Of a DNA stretch of 64,000 bases, positions 34,736-59,417 are shown one piece after another; position 1 is the first letter of the stretch, and each line of letters begins with the position of its first letter. The notes beneath the pieces are model-generated. The model did not search any database and had not been told where the DNA came from. It saw only the letters and a program-made list of their open reading frames with translations. The translations under genes were made by a program, and so were the position numbers. The stretch is from Enoplosus armatus (lineage: Eukaryota > Chordata > Actinopteri > Centrarchiformes > Enoplosidae): NCBI RefSeq assembly GCF_043641665.1, contig NC_092180.1, positions 13,385,891 through 13,449,890 of the forward strand, read 5' to 3'.

Positions 34736-36505
34736 GCATTTAGGCATTTATTACAGCTTGTTCAACTATTCAAGCCAGAATTTTACTATTTTGCACAGCA
34801 ATGCAACCACATGATACAGGTGCATAAAACTGTATCAGTCTGGATTTTAACGTCCAGTTATGGTGCATTACAGTTTTTCCAAAGGACTTTCGGTGACAAA
34901 AGTAGCTCTTTACATATGGACATGTGATCCATTTTATTCAATTACTATCGAATCCTTTTACTGAGCAATATGCATGTTTGCACAATACTTTTAAGCAGCT
35001 GGGGAGGCGAAAGACTCTGTGCTGAAAGGACATCCTGGGAACACAAGTGTGCTATTAATTTAGTTCTCTGTAACTCAGAGTTGCCTCGATCCCAGACAGA
35101 AATGTCTATGAACCTTGGTGCGGTCGCGGTGGGTTAAGTATCTGTCAATGATTGATAGTAAGTACACCTACGATGGTTCATAGCCCTTCCTTCTCAGGAC
35201 AGCTTCAGTTCAGACAAATGACACCACTGATTCGTACATGTGGGGCAGAAGGGGAAAGACTTTCCAAGAAAGTTGTGAACACTGTGTATTGGAGCTGGAC
35301 ATGGGCCAAGATTTACATCATCTGGACTGACTCTGACCCCTTCTCCAGGGATAGCACTCTGTGGAAAATCTGTCTCTTAGAAGGCAAACCCTGGTGGATT
35401 TCTAGAAACTGACTATGCAACACTGGTTTCTGCTAAATGGTGCTTATCAGTACTAACAAAGTACTACATTTGTTTGAGGTTAATGTTTGTTTGTCCTTTG
35501 TTTTGCAAAACTGGTGGTATGACTTTTTTGTGTACTCATAGTCATTCTTAAGATATTGAAGTCGTCCTGTCTTCTTTTAGTTACGGCTAAATTGCTAAAA
35601 CCCAACTCTGAAATGTACAAAGATCTCATATTTATTACTTATGTGTTATCCACATATTAAGACCCCAGCCTCTTGATTCTGTGTTCCAAGTCCCAGGACA
35701 GCAAACACAATCATTAATGATCAAAATCTGTAAACTGTGTGTTCATGAAGATGAAAAACAGAAAAGAGTTTACAGTGATATACAGTGATTAATGGTAGGG
35801 TGAGCAGACAGTATTTTTCTGTTCCTTTTAGCAAACATAACACTTAATCCTGCATTCATTTTTTATTCTTCTCTTTTTGTCCACTTGGGGGCAGAGCAAC
35901 AAGCTGTAAACACACCGACATAAAACACCTTGATAGGGCCAAGGTGTTAACAAACAGTGGCTTATAACTACCCTGAGTTTACTAACAAGAAATTAAATGT
36001 CCAGTCCTTTGCCTCTCTCGTCGCCCGTAGATGCATCCTCCTATACTGGATGTTCTGGGCAGACTGATCTAATGTCATTCATATGTCAAAAAATCTAATT
36101 CTCTCTGAGAGGGTTGACGAGGAAATTCGACATTACATACCCTCTCACATTTTGATAAAGTATCTACAGTTCCCATTGCTTAGAAATGCACTTTCCCATC
36201 ATTTTGTATCCAGCTGTACTTCGGTAGCGGCGTCATGTACTTGAATTCTTTAAGATGCTGAACATGTTTAATTATGTATACTAGCTATATACTATATATG
36301 TTACGAGACACTAATTCATCTTGTAAAATGTGGACCAACTGAGGGGTGGGAGGGTGGGTGGGTTTTATTCTTATTTTTTTTCTGTCTTTGTTCATCTGTA
36401 TGTGTGTCTGTGTCTCCATTTGAACAAATATAAAACTGGACATGTTTGTACTCAGATGCTGTGTAGATATGTGCTGTCCCAATAAAACAAATTTGTAAAA
36501 TAAAA
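34736..36505 (+). other. cyp2r1: Probable cyp2r1 3'UTR ending at an AATAAA signal
   Basis: The first canonical AATAAA I see after the stop codon is at 36481-36486, followed by T/A-rich sequence, giving a 3'UTR of roughly 1.75 kb. Earlier non-canonical signals could be used, so the extent is uncertain. No coding frame with recognisable homology lies inside. Confidence 0.4.
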
Positions 36506-38020
36506 TAAAAAAACACAAACAAACAGTGGCTTATTCACAAATTGAGCAAACACAGAAAACATTGGCATCAATTTGGAGTTGTGTGACCCGGTGAATGTAA
36601 ATATTCCCTCTCCTTTAATCTGTTTGTTTGTTCATCAGCTAGTCGCTAACTTTGTCTGCCATTTGGTGCTGGGCAGGAAGCATGCAGTGGGTCTTTAGAA
36701 CTTTTGGGTTAAAATCAGGGTCCTGTTTCAGCCAAATACACTGTTGAGTGTGGTATGAGTGAACCAAAACACAGGTGTTTTCAATTACTATAACTGATTA
36801 GACCTCTGCAGGGTATCACACCCCAATATAAACCATAAGGGGGTAAGTTGTCCCACACTAACAAGTACAATATAACTAAGAATGAGGGAGATGTCAATCA
36901 AGCACAGTTTGAACACCCCCCCCCACTGTCCTGTCTTATACGTCTTTAAGGTTATTCTGCGCTGTTTATTTGGGGTGGCATGGACAAAGAAACAGAAGGC
37001 AGTGTTATACTGTATATAGTATATTGCAAGTTCACACAGACACACACACACAAAAATCAATGAGAACGTCTGATACTTTAGGGATGGTGTTTTATGACAG
37101 CTATAAATAACAACAAAAATCAGTTGCTCCCACAATGTAGATATGGGTGAATGGTTACATTAGACAAACGTACGTATATTGATGCTACATAAGGGTAACA
37201 ACCATTCATAGATGTATTTATGGCACAATCATCAGAGGACACTGTGGTTTGAAAGACTGCACAGTGAGAAGCCAACAAACTTTTACAACTTAATGAGCCA
37301 GAATATGTCGGGTTCGGGAGCTACCAAGGCTTTATGATCCGGCATGGGTCCATGTGAAAAAAACTGACGACAGAGTTGTCAGAATGTATATGGCTCTGAC
37401 CTGAGTCCAACTCTGACTCTTGACACCGGCACTGCCACTTTAAGCCTGGTGGAATGTTTGACTCAAAGTGTTTCTCTTGCACGAACAGTACTGGAGCCCA
37501 GAGAAAGTTTGCCAATCAGCATATCACAGCCCACAAAACTACTGTATGTAGGTAAAGTTTGGCACTAGTTGGGTCGACTGAGACAACAGTGATAGAGAGA
37601 GAGATAATGAGGAATACAAGAGTGGTTATGATACAGAACAGGGAGAGGCTGAAACCAAGTGAAAAATCAAAATCAAAACACCAAACCCCACAGTTCCACA
37701 CCTGTAAATAGAAGTAGATAAAAACTCTGGAAACACAATGGTAATTACAGGATCTCAATGTACAATATGTCAGCTGCGTGTAGAAAACAGATGCATTCAT
37801 TTGATTATTTAAAAAATATATATTTATATGCACATACTCTTTTGTACAGCGGCTAAACACTTGTTTGGTATTAAAATGTGCACACCTGTATCTATTGTTT
37901 TGTCTTTAAATATTACTATCTTAATTTACACTGGTAACTTAATATTTTCTCCAGAGATTTTGATTTAATAAGGTGATAGAGGAGCTGGGCAAAAATGTTG
38001 CCGTCCCTTTCATAAAACGT
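36506..38020. other. Tail-to-tail spacer between cyp2r1 and pde3b
   Basis: No exon, tRNA or recognised repeat apart from short homopolymers. It separates the presumed poly(A) sites of two convergent genes. Confidence 0.45.
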
Positions 38021-39635
38021 TTTATTCTAGTGGAATGCCAAGAGTTCTTAGAGACAAAAATAGAGAACTAGTAGTTTTTTTTTAACCTGCCTTGTGGCAC
38101 GTCATAACAAAACCAAAGTGAAATGAAACCCTGGATCCCTTCTTTACACACTGGCCTGGTTATGGGTTTGGCAAAAACAAAAAAAAAATGAGGAAAAAGA
38201 GAGTTGGGTGAGCTTTCAATTCGTCTAAACATCAGTGTTTGCCTGCTGAATGAAACAGACGAATAGACATTGTACTGTTTGTTTAAAAACAATGCTGAGA
38301 ACATAGAATAAAAAAAAACATTACCTAATATACTGTTATAGAACTGCAAGATCGTACAATGTGTTGTGTTGCTGCAGGAGAGACATTTGCAGTCTGCTGA
38401 CAATCAAGATAAGCTTTTCTCCAGTGAGGTTGTAAAAAGGTTATGCAAACAGTGTATGAATGGCCAAGAGACAGCACATACTGTATGCTCCTCCGTCTCA
38501 GAGGATTTCAATTGCTTGAATTTGTTTGTAGTCAAGTTGTTCATTGAGAGATTTCAAACTACTTCAGTCACCCAGATTTAAATTTTCTTTGTTTTTTAAA
38601 GTGTATTTCATATTAATGACATAAATTCTTGCAAAAGAATTATTCAACTTTGCGTGAATCCTGAGTAACCTTTAAAAAAATACTTAGAATCAAAAAAGGA
38701 AAATGAAGAATCCATTCATTGAAACAGCACTCCTGATCTCAATGCAACATGTTAAACACCAGAGGACATTTCACTGATTAGAAACCAACCATTACTGAAA
38801 AGGACACACAAACATACACACAAATTACATACTAAAATAATTAAAAATGTGCTCTTTCTCCCTACTCATTCTCTCTATCACATTCCCGCCAAAAAATATT
38901 CACACACTCAAACAAAATTAAGCAAGGAAAGGAAAGGAATCCAAAAAAAACAAAAAAACAAGACGGGTGGTACACATGAGTAAAAGCATCAAAAATGATG
39001 CAGATATAATGCTATTAATCAGTCAACATTTCAATAATGTCTCTGTGACTGAGTCTGATACAGTGTTTCGTGTCACCAGCGAGGAGAGAGAACTACACAA
39101 GCCTAGGCTCTGGGCCAATATGGACTCAGTAAAGGTTCAGACAGGCACATTTGATATATATATGTATATATATATAATTCAAAAATATACCTGACATTGA
39201 GACTGAAGCAGTCTCAGTCTCTTGTCTTTCCATGTTAGAACTGTTCACTTTGGTAAAGGGTATCAATCTCTTCATGATGTCGCTTGCTTCATTAGTTTTC
39301 CTCTACCTTTCATTTTTTTAAATAGACAGGAATTGTTTTGTACCTAAGGGAGGTGTAAGCGCTTTGCATTCAAGCCAGCATCACAGCCAGGTCACCATGG
39401 AGGGCGAGTTAATGCTGGACCCCCGTCCACACTCTTCTTCTGCACCTTCCTCCTAAGTTCTGGTGCTTTTTTTCTTTTTTTTAAACTGGTTGCACTCGAC
39501 TCTCCATAGGGTGAAAGTGCATAGGAGTTGGGCTCCCACCATTGCAGCAAGGATCCGCTCACAGTAGTAAGGCCGTTTTGTTTCTCCAAAAACAATGTGA
39601 CTGTATAAGCATCTGAGTGTCTGCACAGTGAATCA

Positions 39636-39680
<45 letters not shown>

Positions 39681-39842
39681 AAAGAGTGGGAGCAAAGTGT
39701 GTTTTATGTGCATTTGTCAACTGTCTGTGTGTGTGTTTCTCAGGTTAATGTTGGTGAAAGGCAGATGGTCGAGGGACTCATGTCCTTATACTGCCTCTCC
39801 TCTTATTTTTCACTCATCTCTGTTCTTTCCTTCGTCCTCCTG
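38021..39842 (-). other. pde3b: Probable pde3b 3'UTR with candidate poly(A) signal
   Basis: On the minus strand the first AATAAA after the stop codon is at 38026-38021, giving a 3'UTR near 1.8 kb. A (TG)n microsatellite at 39639-39678 would lie in this UTR as CA repeats. The extent is inferred from the signal alone. Confidence 0.4.
39639..39678. repeat. (TG)n microsatellite
   Basis: Twenty TG units, about 165 bases beyond the pde3b stop codon. Confidence 0.95.
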
Positions 39843-50182
<10,340 letters not shown>

Positions 50183-51045
50183 TCAGTCAAATGTCATCAT
50201 TGTATATGTGTTTGTGCATTACAGAGAATATGAAATGTATTTCCACAGAGAGAGAGCACAGGCTTTGACCTGTGCTCCACTTGCAGCACTTATAACTTCA
50301 GTGAGGGCACGAGCAGGTCAGCAACTAGCTACTAACTGCTAGTCTATTCTGCCTGTTATCTAAACACACACAGTGTAGTAACAGTTTACATTAAGGATTT
50401 CCTGCACCACATGATGCACTTTCTACTACAGGTATGCTAATGCACACTGCCTTAGCGACAGCAGACTGAGGCCGTTCACTGAAAGCAAAAGAAGAAAAGC
50501 AAACCACTAAAACCACCATGGTGCGTCTACAATGGAACTATGAGATCTTATCTAGCTCCAACTACGTCAATCGGCAGCATTTCCACGCTATCTGTTGGTA
50601 ACCAAACAGGAGCTCTCACACGTTACAGCAGTGTATAGTCAAAGTTGGTGCAGGTTGTGTAACACGAAGTTGATGGACCTGATATAACCTAATCCTCTAG
50701 CTCAAGTATACATACAATGTAATGTTAAGATAGCAATTAACTAGGTTTGTTTCACTTTCCAATTATACTTTTGCACATTCACTGATTTTCTTAACATGTG
50801 CATTTTATGTACTTTTTCGGCCATGCACATTTAAGCACTGAAATCTATTACTTTTGACAGCATAACAACTGAGATCATAAAGCCTACTATTTGTGAGTCT
50901 AATCTGACGACGGCGACAAAAGGACAATGATTTTAGGTCTACCTTCATGTTTTAATGGGGAGAAATATAGCAGTGTGCCATGTAAAATCCAGGCAGTATA
51001 CACTTCTTTTAAAAAGCCACCATGCTGTCTCACCCCACACCACAA

Positions 51046-51061
51046 GGGGGGGGGGGGGGGG
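51046..51061. repeat. Poly-G run (16 bases)
   Basis: An uninterrupted G homopolymer, C-rich on the pde3b strand. Such runs are rare because they are unstable and often mis-assembled. Confidence 0.9.
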
Positions 51062-53250
51062 CACAGAGGATTAAGCCTCACTTGAGAAGCACCTCAAAAA
51101 CAAACACCATCAACCTTAACATGTAAACACACACCCTCATATACCCTTTTAACATCTCAGCCAGTCGTCATATCGTCAGGAAAAAAAATTAAAGCACATC
51201 ATATCACATTAAAAATGTGCATCACATTGGATTAATCATCCGGTCATATTTAACAATGCCAAGAACTTCAATAAGGCACTATAATATTATTTAATTTAGT
51301 GTAACAAATTAACTTTATTTGAGGGAATAGCTATAAATTAGATTTTTATAGTTACAATTTAAAACTCTTCCAGTACTGTTCTACATGTTTTACTTTGCAT
51401 GTCATCCATGAAAGCTATAACTAAGGTTGACAAATAGATCAGTGGCTCCATCCCATCTCCTCCAATCAGTAACTGTTTCATTGATCAAAGTGGGATGTTG
51501 GGTGTTTGTCATCAGCATCTGTACAATGCTGCCAAACATTTAATATGGCAAATAAGCCCTGCCATGGCAACCCGACATAGAGGCCAGCAAACAATGCTCC
51601 ATACACCATGGCAACGGGATGGCGGGAGACGGCCGGAGGACAGAGTTGTTGGCCTTCTGCTTGTTTACGGAGAGACGCAGAAGGGCTGAAACAGAGAGGG
51701 AGACGGGTAAAAGCTGACAGAGAGGATGCCATTAAGGAGGGGATGGAGAGTAAAGGGACAGAGAACTACAGACGTAGACACAACCACATAGGATGTGCGC
51801 TTGGCTTTCATTTATGTCAACCAAAGGATCATGTTTTGTTGACAATTCCATTTTCTACTGACCCTCTTGATCACACACGCAGTACACACCCAGTGACACA
51901 CTCAAAAAGTCGCACAATATAGTCTACAATCTGTCTACACCTCACCATTACAGTAAGCTCTTTACCTCTGCATAATCTGTGCACAAAAATGGATGTCTTC
52001 TCTGACTCTCACACAGAACAGAAACAGGAAAAGCTGGCTAAATGCGCTCTACCACCACCACCACCAGCACCACCATTAAAGCGTGTGCCAAGCAACAACG
52101 TATTTACAGTGAGGGCCTTCTGCCAATGATGAGATTAAAATCTTTCAATGAACAGCAGATTTTTTCTTCACTGATGTTATGAAAACATGACATGAGGGCA
52201 GACACATAGAGACACACAACTCAGATGCAGACACTTCAGACACCTGTACACATGCAGACACATACCGCAAAACACATTTTCATATCTCTGAGACATTTAG
52301 GTGACTTTTTATCAAGTACACTGAGGTACAATCATTTTGCACTTCAGAGTATTTCCATTTTATATATTATTATATATATTGTAATTTTTCACTAAATGTA
52401 TCGATAGCGACAGTTAGTAGTTACTATTCAATCAATATCAGAACTTCATATTTACAGTGAGAATATGCTGACATATCTGCAACAATGTCAGACTGCTTTC
52501 TCTACTATTTATTTCAGGCTAGTGTTGAAACACACAGGCACAGACAGAGCTTGTTGGACTTGTACAACTGGCCATATCCAGAGTGTCTGTCAGTCTGTGT
52601 AACACTGTGTGCACACCTACACGTGCATGTATATGAAGGTTATTTATGGTGCAGGTATTTCCAAAATGAAAAAAACTGCACTATATTTATGCGCACCTGC
52701 ATGAATATATAGATACAAAACAAACAGAGACCCACACAGAGAAAACAGGTTAAAAACACACACAAACATGCACCGAAACGCACAGGAAAAATATAGTACA
52801 CATTAAAATAACACTTCACATACACACAGTTATTTAACATGAGACAAGTCGTAAATATTTCCTAACAGGAGTCAATAAACCTGTGCAAGCTATTAGACGG
52901 CCAGTTTGTTACACCTGCGTGTCATATTAGCTGAGCTCCGCGGTGTGAGAGGTGCTAGAACTGATAAAAACACGCTAATAAGAGTGTGGGGGACAGAGAA
53001 AAGGTATCAATGGCAGGCAGGCAGGACATTTGTATGGAGAGGAGCAGGGCACTGCTGACGTCAGTCTGCAGCGACACACATCGTGTCAGCAGCCCTCTGC
53101 ACATGCACATGCTGATAATGAGGACTGGGCTCTGGCTGTGAAGACACGCACGGGAAGAAAAGATGATATGGAGAGAGGAAAAGAAAGCACGGGCTGGCTT
53201 GATTCTTTTAAGCCCGTTCAGGAAAGACAGCTAACCAGATGAGAGGCCTG

Positions 53251-53253
<3 letters not shown>

Positions 53254-53307
<54 letters not shown>
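53254..53307. repeat. (GT)n microsatellite
   Basis: About 27 uninterrupted GT units, the longest dinucleotide run in the window. Confidence 0.97.
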
Positions 53308-53308
<1 letters not shown>

Positions 53309-56300
53309 CCTATTGGTTGGATATAGCTTGAACTGCCAGGATATGGCTAGGCGTGTAGCACAGTGCCAAAGCTCAGGCAGGTTAGCTGATGGTCAGCCAG
53401 CAGCTGAGACGAGCTGACTGGGATTAAAAACACCGTCTCTGAACTTTTGACAAAGATTGACTCACTACAAAGATGCATCCTACACTCAAACGGACCCATA
53501 TAATACATATACTAGTTTAAACATTTGAAATATTAAATTCAACAACCTCAGTAAATAAAACAGACATCATTAAAGGTAGCACAAATGTTGATATGATAAA
53601 CTCTTCTGGAAGGAAGAGTTTGCATGTTTGAAACATAACGTTGGGCAATTAAATAATCACTCAACATCAATTCTCTATTTAAAAAAAAAAGACTGAACTT
53701 CCATGTACCCCATGCCAAAGATGAGGAAGTTACTGACAAAAAAGGTCAAACAACTTCAATTATATGGAAGTGGTTAAGATATCTTTAAAGTGACAATAAG
53801 GCTTTGATAAAGACACTACAAAATGTGCAGACAAAGACAATTAAAATGTTCTATACCAGCGAATGGACAGAGTAGTGTTGCTTCTTTAACATTCAACAGC
53901 ATTACTGCAGCTCATCCTAAACAACAAGCAATTGTGTCCTGGGTTTGTATACAAAATAAAGCTTAATATGCAACAAGGACATGTGACTAATTATTCTCAT
54001 TATGCCACTTTTATGGCATAATGTCTCTGAGCAAAATGCACATAGAACAGTAATTACAGCACTAGACTGTCAGTACAAACTCCCAGGAAGAAAATGTTTC
54101 CCAACTGTGTTGCACATCTTTTATGAGTCAATTCAAAAGCCATGTTAACACTATTCACAATAACTTCTGCTTAGTCATAGTTATATTTAATTTTTCACAA
54201 GATTGAGTTCATAGAATTTCCCAAGATTAAGTTTATCTTAAGTTTATAGTAAGAAAATATTTATCTTGACAAAAAAAAAGGAAATTTAACAATTGATACA
54301 TTTGTAATTTATCAATAGTTTTTTTTTTTTTAATTGATAATATTCTTTGTCCAAATCTTGCAGCACTATAGACAGATTTTTGGTAACTTTTGCTTCACTA
54401 AAATATATTTAAAAATATACTCAAAATGTTTGCATTAAGTATGATATCATGCGTAAAGATTTTCCAAGTGGTTAAAAAATGAAATGAAATGGTTAATGAC
54501 TAAAGTATGAACTGCCTGTGAAAGTTGGGAAAAGATAAATTACTTCCTCCCAGTGTAACCAGCCAGACAATCTAGAGAACCGAAGACTTGTAAAAATCTT
54601 TTTGCATCTGTGTGGCTTGGCTCACCACCAGCCCACAGGTCAACAGGCCCAACGGGATAACTAAAGGTACTCCAGATGGCTAGTCCGCCTATGGCTGTCA
54701 CCAGTGTTGTCAGGGCAACCTGGCAGGACCATGGAAAATTCTTTGACTAGGGAAAGGAGCTCGTGCAAAATGTCATCTCTCTCTTTCACACTCATCTACC
54801 ACTTCACTGCACTGGTGTTGTTCTGCGTCTGCCCTGCAAAAGCCACCATCCAATAGTGTCATTTGAAGGACTTCTATAACAAGATCTGTTTCTTTGTATA
54901 CTGCGTACAGTTTGTCCTATTTGGCACCAATCCAGTAAATTCAAAAACAAATACTACCAATTAAATTTCTTCCCAAAAATAGTTTCAAAAATCCAACCAT
55001 CCAAGGAATGACCAAGTTCACAAATATCTCTGTTTATCAGTTGTCTCATGTCTTGTTAATCTGGTTGTAGTTCTGCAAAATTTAACAGAATTTAAACAAA
55101 AATAATCCACCGTTGGCTAACTCAGTTTTTCATTATTATCTCTATATAACATTTAATTACCTGTCACAGTCTTTTTCTATGTGTTGCCAAAATGCCCCTA
55201 AAAAAGACCCATACAAGAAAGTGAACAACTGCATTCTAAATTTTACATTTCTTATCAAATTCCTAGGGGGTGGAGCTATAGAAACTACACCACCAAGAAC
55301 ATAATGTGTTCATTTCACCCAACAAAGTAGCATTCTTTGAATGGCACCCAAGATTTTCACGGTGGACAAGTTTATGGGTATTCATAGACGCCAGCGTGTG
55401 CTCAATGGGGAGACATGTTTAAGAAAATATCATACACACAGTGTTTTACATGCTGTATGATGGTTGCCCCTAGTAAGGCAAAATTTTAACTGCCAGATTT
55501 TGAAAGGGAGTTTTGTGACTTCCTACCTGTCGGAAAAAGGCATTTTAACAAAGGCTTTAAAATGTTTTAATGAAATTGAAACATTTAAAACTCCTCTACA
55601 TCTATGGGGCTGTGAGAGAAATCAGCTGGCCTCATGTTAATGTGACTCCCATTTTATCAAGTAAAACTGACAACCTTGTTAGGCTTTAAAGATCCATTCT
55701 GAAGATCAACCCATACGGGCTGTCTTTAGCTAGCCTTCTACATAGTAGTTTCCCCCGCTACACGTATCACCTGCTACAAGTATCACATGCCATGTGACAC
55801 TAAAGCACAATGTCGTACAGGATACTGGTCAGGCAACAACAACCCAACGTGTGTGCATTATCTGTTTGGCATTAGGTTACTTGAAACCACATTCCCACGT
55901 GTCATAGGAGGCTAACAAAGTAGCAACATTGAATTAATGGCAGCAGACCCCAGGACAAGGGGAACTCAGGTAAGAGGACAGATGAGCAGAACCTTTGGTA
56001 TTTTGCTCAACTTTGTGCCACATAAACATAAATAGATCAGCTGTCAGTAATGACACTGACATGTGCCATGCACGTGTTTCATTAAACCACCCTGAGAGTT
56101 GAATTCCTAAAAATATTTTACATCATTTCATGGTGAGTTTTCATCATATTACAGGATTCCTCTCAGCCACTATTACACAGTGTGAAATCGATTTTCTAGA
56201 AAATAGAGAAAACTCATCTGTTTGCTCTTCACTTCCCAGCATCATGTCACATTACATGAGGACGGTATGCTTATCACCAACCTGTGAACTAAACAAATAA

Positions 56301-59300
56301 TGTGTGATTGCTATCTCGTAATACAGTGAGCTTTCAAAACCTCAACATAGACACACCCACCTCGAGGTCATAAGCCTGACCTTTGTTACAATGCAAGATA
56401 TGAGACAACTTTCCTAACCCTTCCTAGCCTTTGTCTCTCTCCAGACAGCCATAGTTGTTGTTCTCTGAGAATTATGCTACTTTAATTCCAGTTTCCGAGT
56501 TGAGTTATAGATGCCTTTTCATGCACCCCCACTGGCGTAAGAAAGTGAACAAAACAGTGAGTATTCACAAGACATCTTTAGCTCTGATGTAAGTTCAACA
56601 CCTATTCAAGATATCATCAGTTGGTGATGTTAAGTGCATTCCAAAAAAGTATTTTTTGCTCAAGAGTTGTAATTTTAGTGGATGACTTTCCAAGCATTTT
56701 TTCAGCCACAATCAGTGTTAAAGATTTTCTGTGCTGTATAAATGTAAAAAATAGTTTCTCAGTAGTCAGATAGAAAAGAGAATTTCACCAACTAGTCCTA
56801 AAAAATCACATGCAAGACAAAGCAGTACAATGACGCTTTTTGTGATGAGATCTGGTATTTTGTCCCTAGAGACGCAACAAGAAAAAGCTAATGAAGTTAA
56901 CTAAATCTGACTGAAACTCGCAACATGTGATCTCAGGATTAAATCTAAAGCAGAAAATTGGTGCAAAAATAACACTAGAATAGGCCAAAAGATTTTGGAC
57001 AAAACCAAATGATCAGCTGAATCAGCTGAAACATCAACTCATCAAACATCCAAGCCTGTCTGGTTTACATCAGCAAAGGTCGTAGTTTGTCGCAGCAGAA
57101 TGAGTAGCCTACACAGCTCTCTCATCTTCAAACTCAGGGGCATAGCATGTGGTTTTACTATGGAGTTTTGTTTACATGAGTCAGGAGACATACAGCACAT
57201 GGCCTATAGACGCACACCCACTAACTCCTTTGAAGCAGGGAAGATAGCAGTTTCTGTCTGCTTCCTGGCTGTTTGTCAGCCAGCTGTGTCCCCAGAAAAA
57301 AAGTATATGGACCAGAACATGGCTGACAGAAAAACTGAGTGGAAGAGTTACAACTGTGCACCATGAGCCATTTGGGAAATAGCAGGAAAATTCTTTGAAT
57401 GATGCTCCCTCCCAATACTACTATTTCATGAAGGCCAAGAGACTGAACAAGTCCAAGAGACATGGAGCTGATGTGCTTTTATCAGCCATACAGTATGGCC
57501 AAATGTTCTGGACACCTGGGTAAAGAAAGGGTCCAATTTTGTCACCTCTGAGAGGTGAGGGTGTACTGAGAATTGAAAGTCTGATTGCAGCTGCCAACAC
57601 CTTGCGTTATTGTTGATGAGGTTAGGGGAAAAAGGATGAAAAAGGTACAGAGGCCTAGAAGGCTGCATCCGCCATAGTTGTAGAAGCGAAAGCATGAGTG
57701 TGGGATGAGTAACAGTGAAAACACTTGGAGGCTCAGGGAGGGAAAGCAAGACCAGACATCACTCAGGCTGCTCTGAGGCTGCAGGTGTGTCCTAATTTTA
57801 AGAGAAAGTGTCGAAAGATACTTCATGGTCCCAGCAGACCTTCTGCATAGTTGGATTTATTGTGTCTCTCACTTGACCTAGGATCCTAGGAACCTTTAGT
57901 ATCCTCCAGACAGATACGCAGGAAGGCCAAGAATATAGATGGGTTACTAGATCGGTGAGAGCTGTATTGGTTGACAATGGATTTTTATTTTACAATTTAT
58001 AGAGTCAGACAGTGTTTGTCCATATTTACTAGTTTACTAGTCCACAGAAAGTTTTGCGATGGCAGTATAAAAGACAGACATGGCAGCAGAACCCACATAT
58101 TTAACAGTTAGTGTGACAAGAAATGAGCCGTTTATATTCATCTATTCATTTGGCTCAACCTATTTTGGTCACTTGCGGTACAGTACTTTGTTTGGGTGCA
58201 TTGTGTTGCAGAAAATGCTTTGAAAGATCAACACGTGGAACAAGCAACAAGATTGAGCAACATGACTGTCAGCCCCTTCTGTTATAGCTGTTAGAGAGGA
58301 AAGCACTGTTAAAGGCCACAACCAAAGTCTGAGATGTCATGTGCTGCAAGATGGCTATCAATGCAGGTGATGACTAAAAGGATTCTTGAGCCCATCCCAG
58401 ACTGACTTGGATGTTTGTCAGCAAAGCATTTTTATTACCAATGAGTTTAGAGATGCACATTCAGAACAGGAATGTATCACAACCGCATTTTAAAAAATCC
58501 TGTCTGCATAAAAATCAATTCAGGTTTACTGGTTGCAGATGACATAGAGCTGGCTAGTACACACCTGCATAAGTTAAAGCAAGAGCCTGTAACTTCAGAA
58601 AGAACAAAATATCTTATAAAGCACCTTACAAATTATAAGCAACAAAAAACACACTTTCTCAATTCAATACACTCAGGGGTTTAGCTGCTACACATACATA
58701 GCTGCTTATCTGGTCTGGTACGACCAGTACCTTATGGTGGCTAATGTTAGCAAAGTTTAGATCCATATTGTTGTGTAAAGGACATCGCTGAGTCAGTTAG
58801 TTAATTTGATGGCTCTTCTCTACATGTGCAACTGTTACACTACATTGTGGCATATAGCATTATTCCATAATTGACAATCATGGCGTCAGCAGCCACTGTT
58901 CAGCAAAAGTTACATAGGTGGATTTAGAGGGACAGTTCAGAGTTCATGACATAACATGCTCTAAGTAACTAAGCAATAGTGATGCTGACGAGAAAACAAC
59001 CAAGAAAAAACCTTTTGTAAGGCCATTTCATCAAAGCTTACAATATCCATATTGATATAAAATGATGGTAAAAACACACTTTTCAGACACCACCACAGAG
59101 GAGTCACAGCGCTCTGCCAGCTTTGTTGATTGATGACACGTCCCAACCATAAAGAATAAAAAAATGAAAACTGAAATGGTATCAGCCACAGTGCCCAAAA
59201 AAAATTACAGCAGAGCGTGCAGCGCCTCATACATGTACACCAGTGGGAGGAAAGCCAAAGAGGTCATGACGGAGCCTTTTCTAAAGAAATGGGGCAGCAG

Positions 59301-59369
59301 CTGCTTGGTGTCTGTCATGCTTGATATTGAGGAGAAGCCACAAAAATAGCAGAAAAAATGTCAAGCTGC

Positions 59370-59417
59370 ATGCGTCTATGCAGCATGAACATACAAAAAC
59401 ATGCTGCATAGACACAT
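59370..59417. repeat. Near-perfect hairpin: 18-bp stem, 12-nt loop
   Basis: Bases 59370-59387 pair with 59400-59417 with one mismatch (G373 against C or T-equivalent position 414). The stem carries the string TCTATGCAGCATG and its complement. It lies in pde3b intron 1. Confidence 0.85.

Noticed and set aside
59164..59349. A 61-codon plus-strand frame with a basic, fairly complex composition
   Set aside because: No recognised motif, no splice partners, and it lies inside an intron antisense to pde3b; length is within chance expectation.
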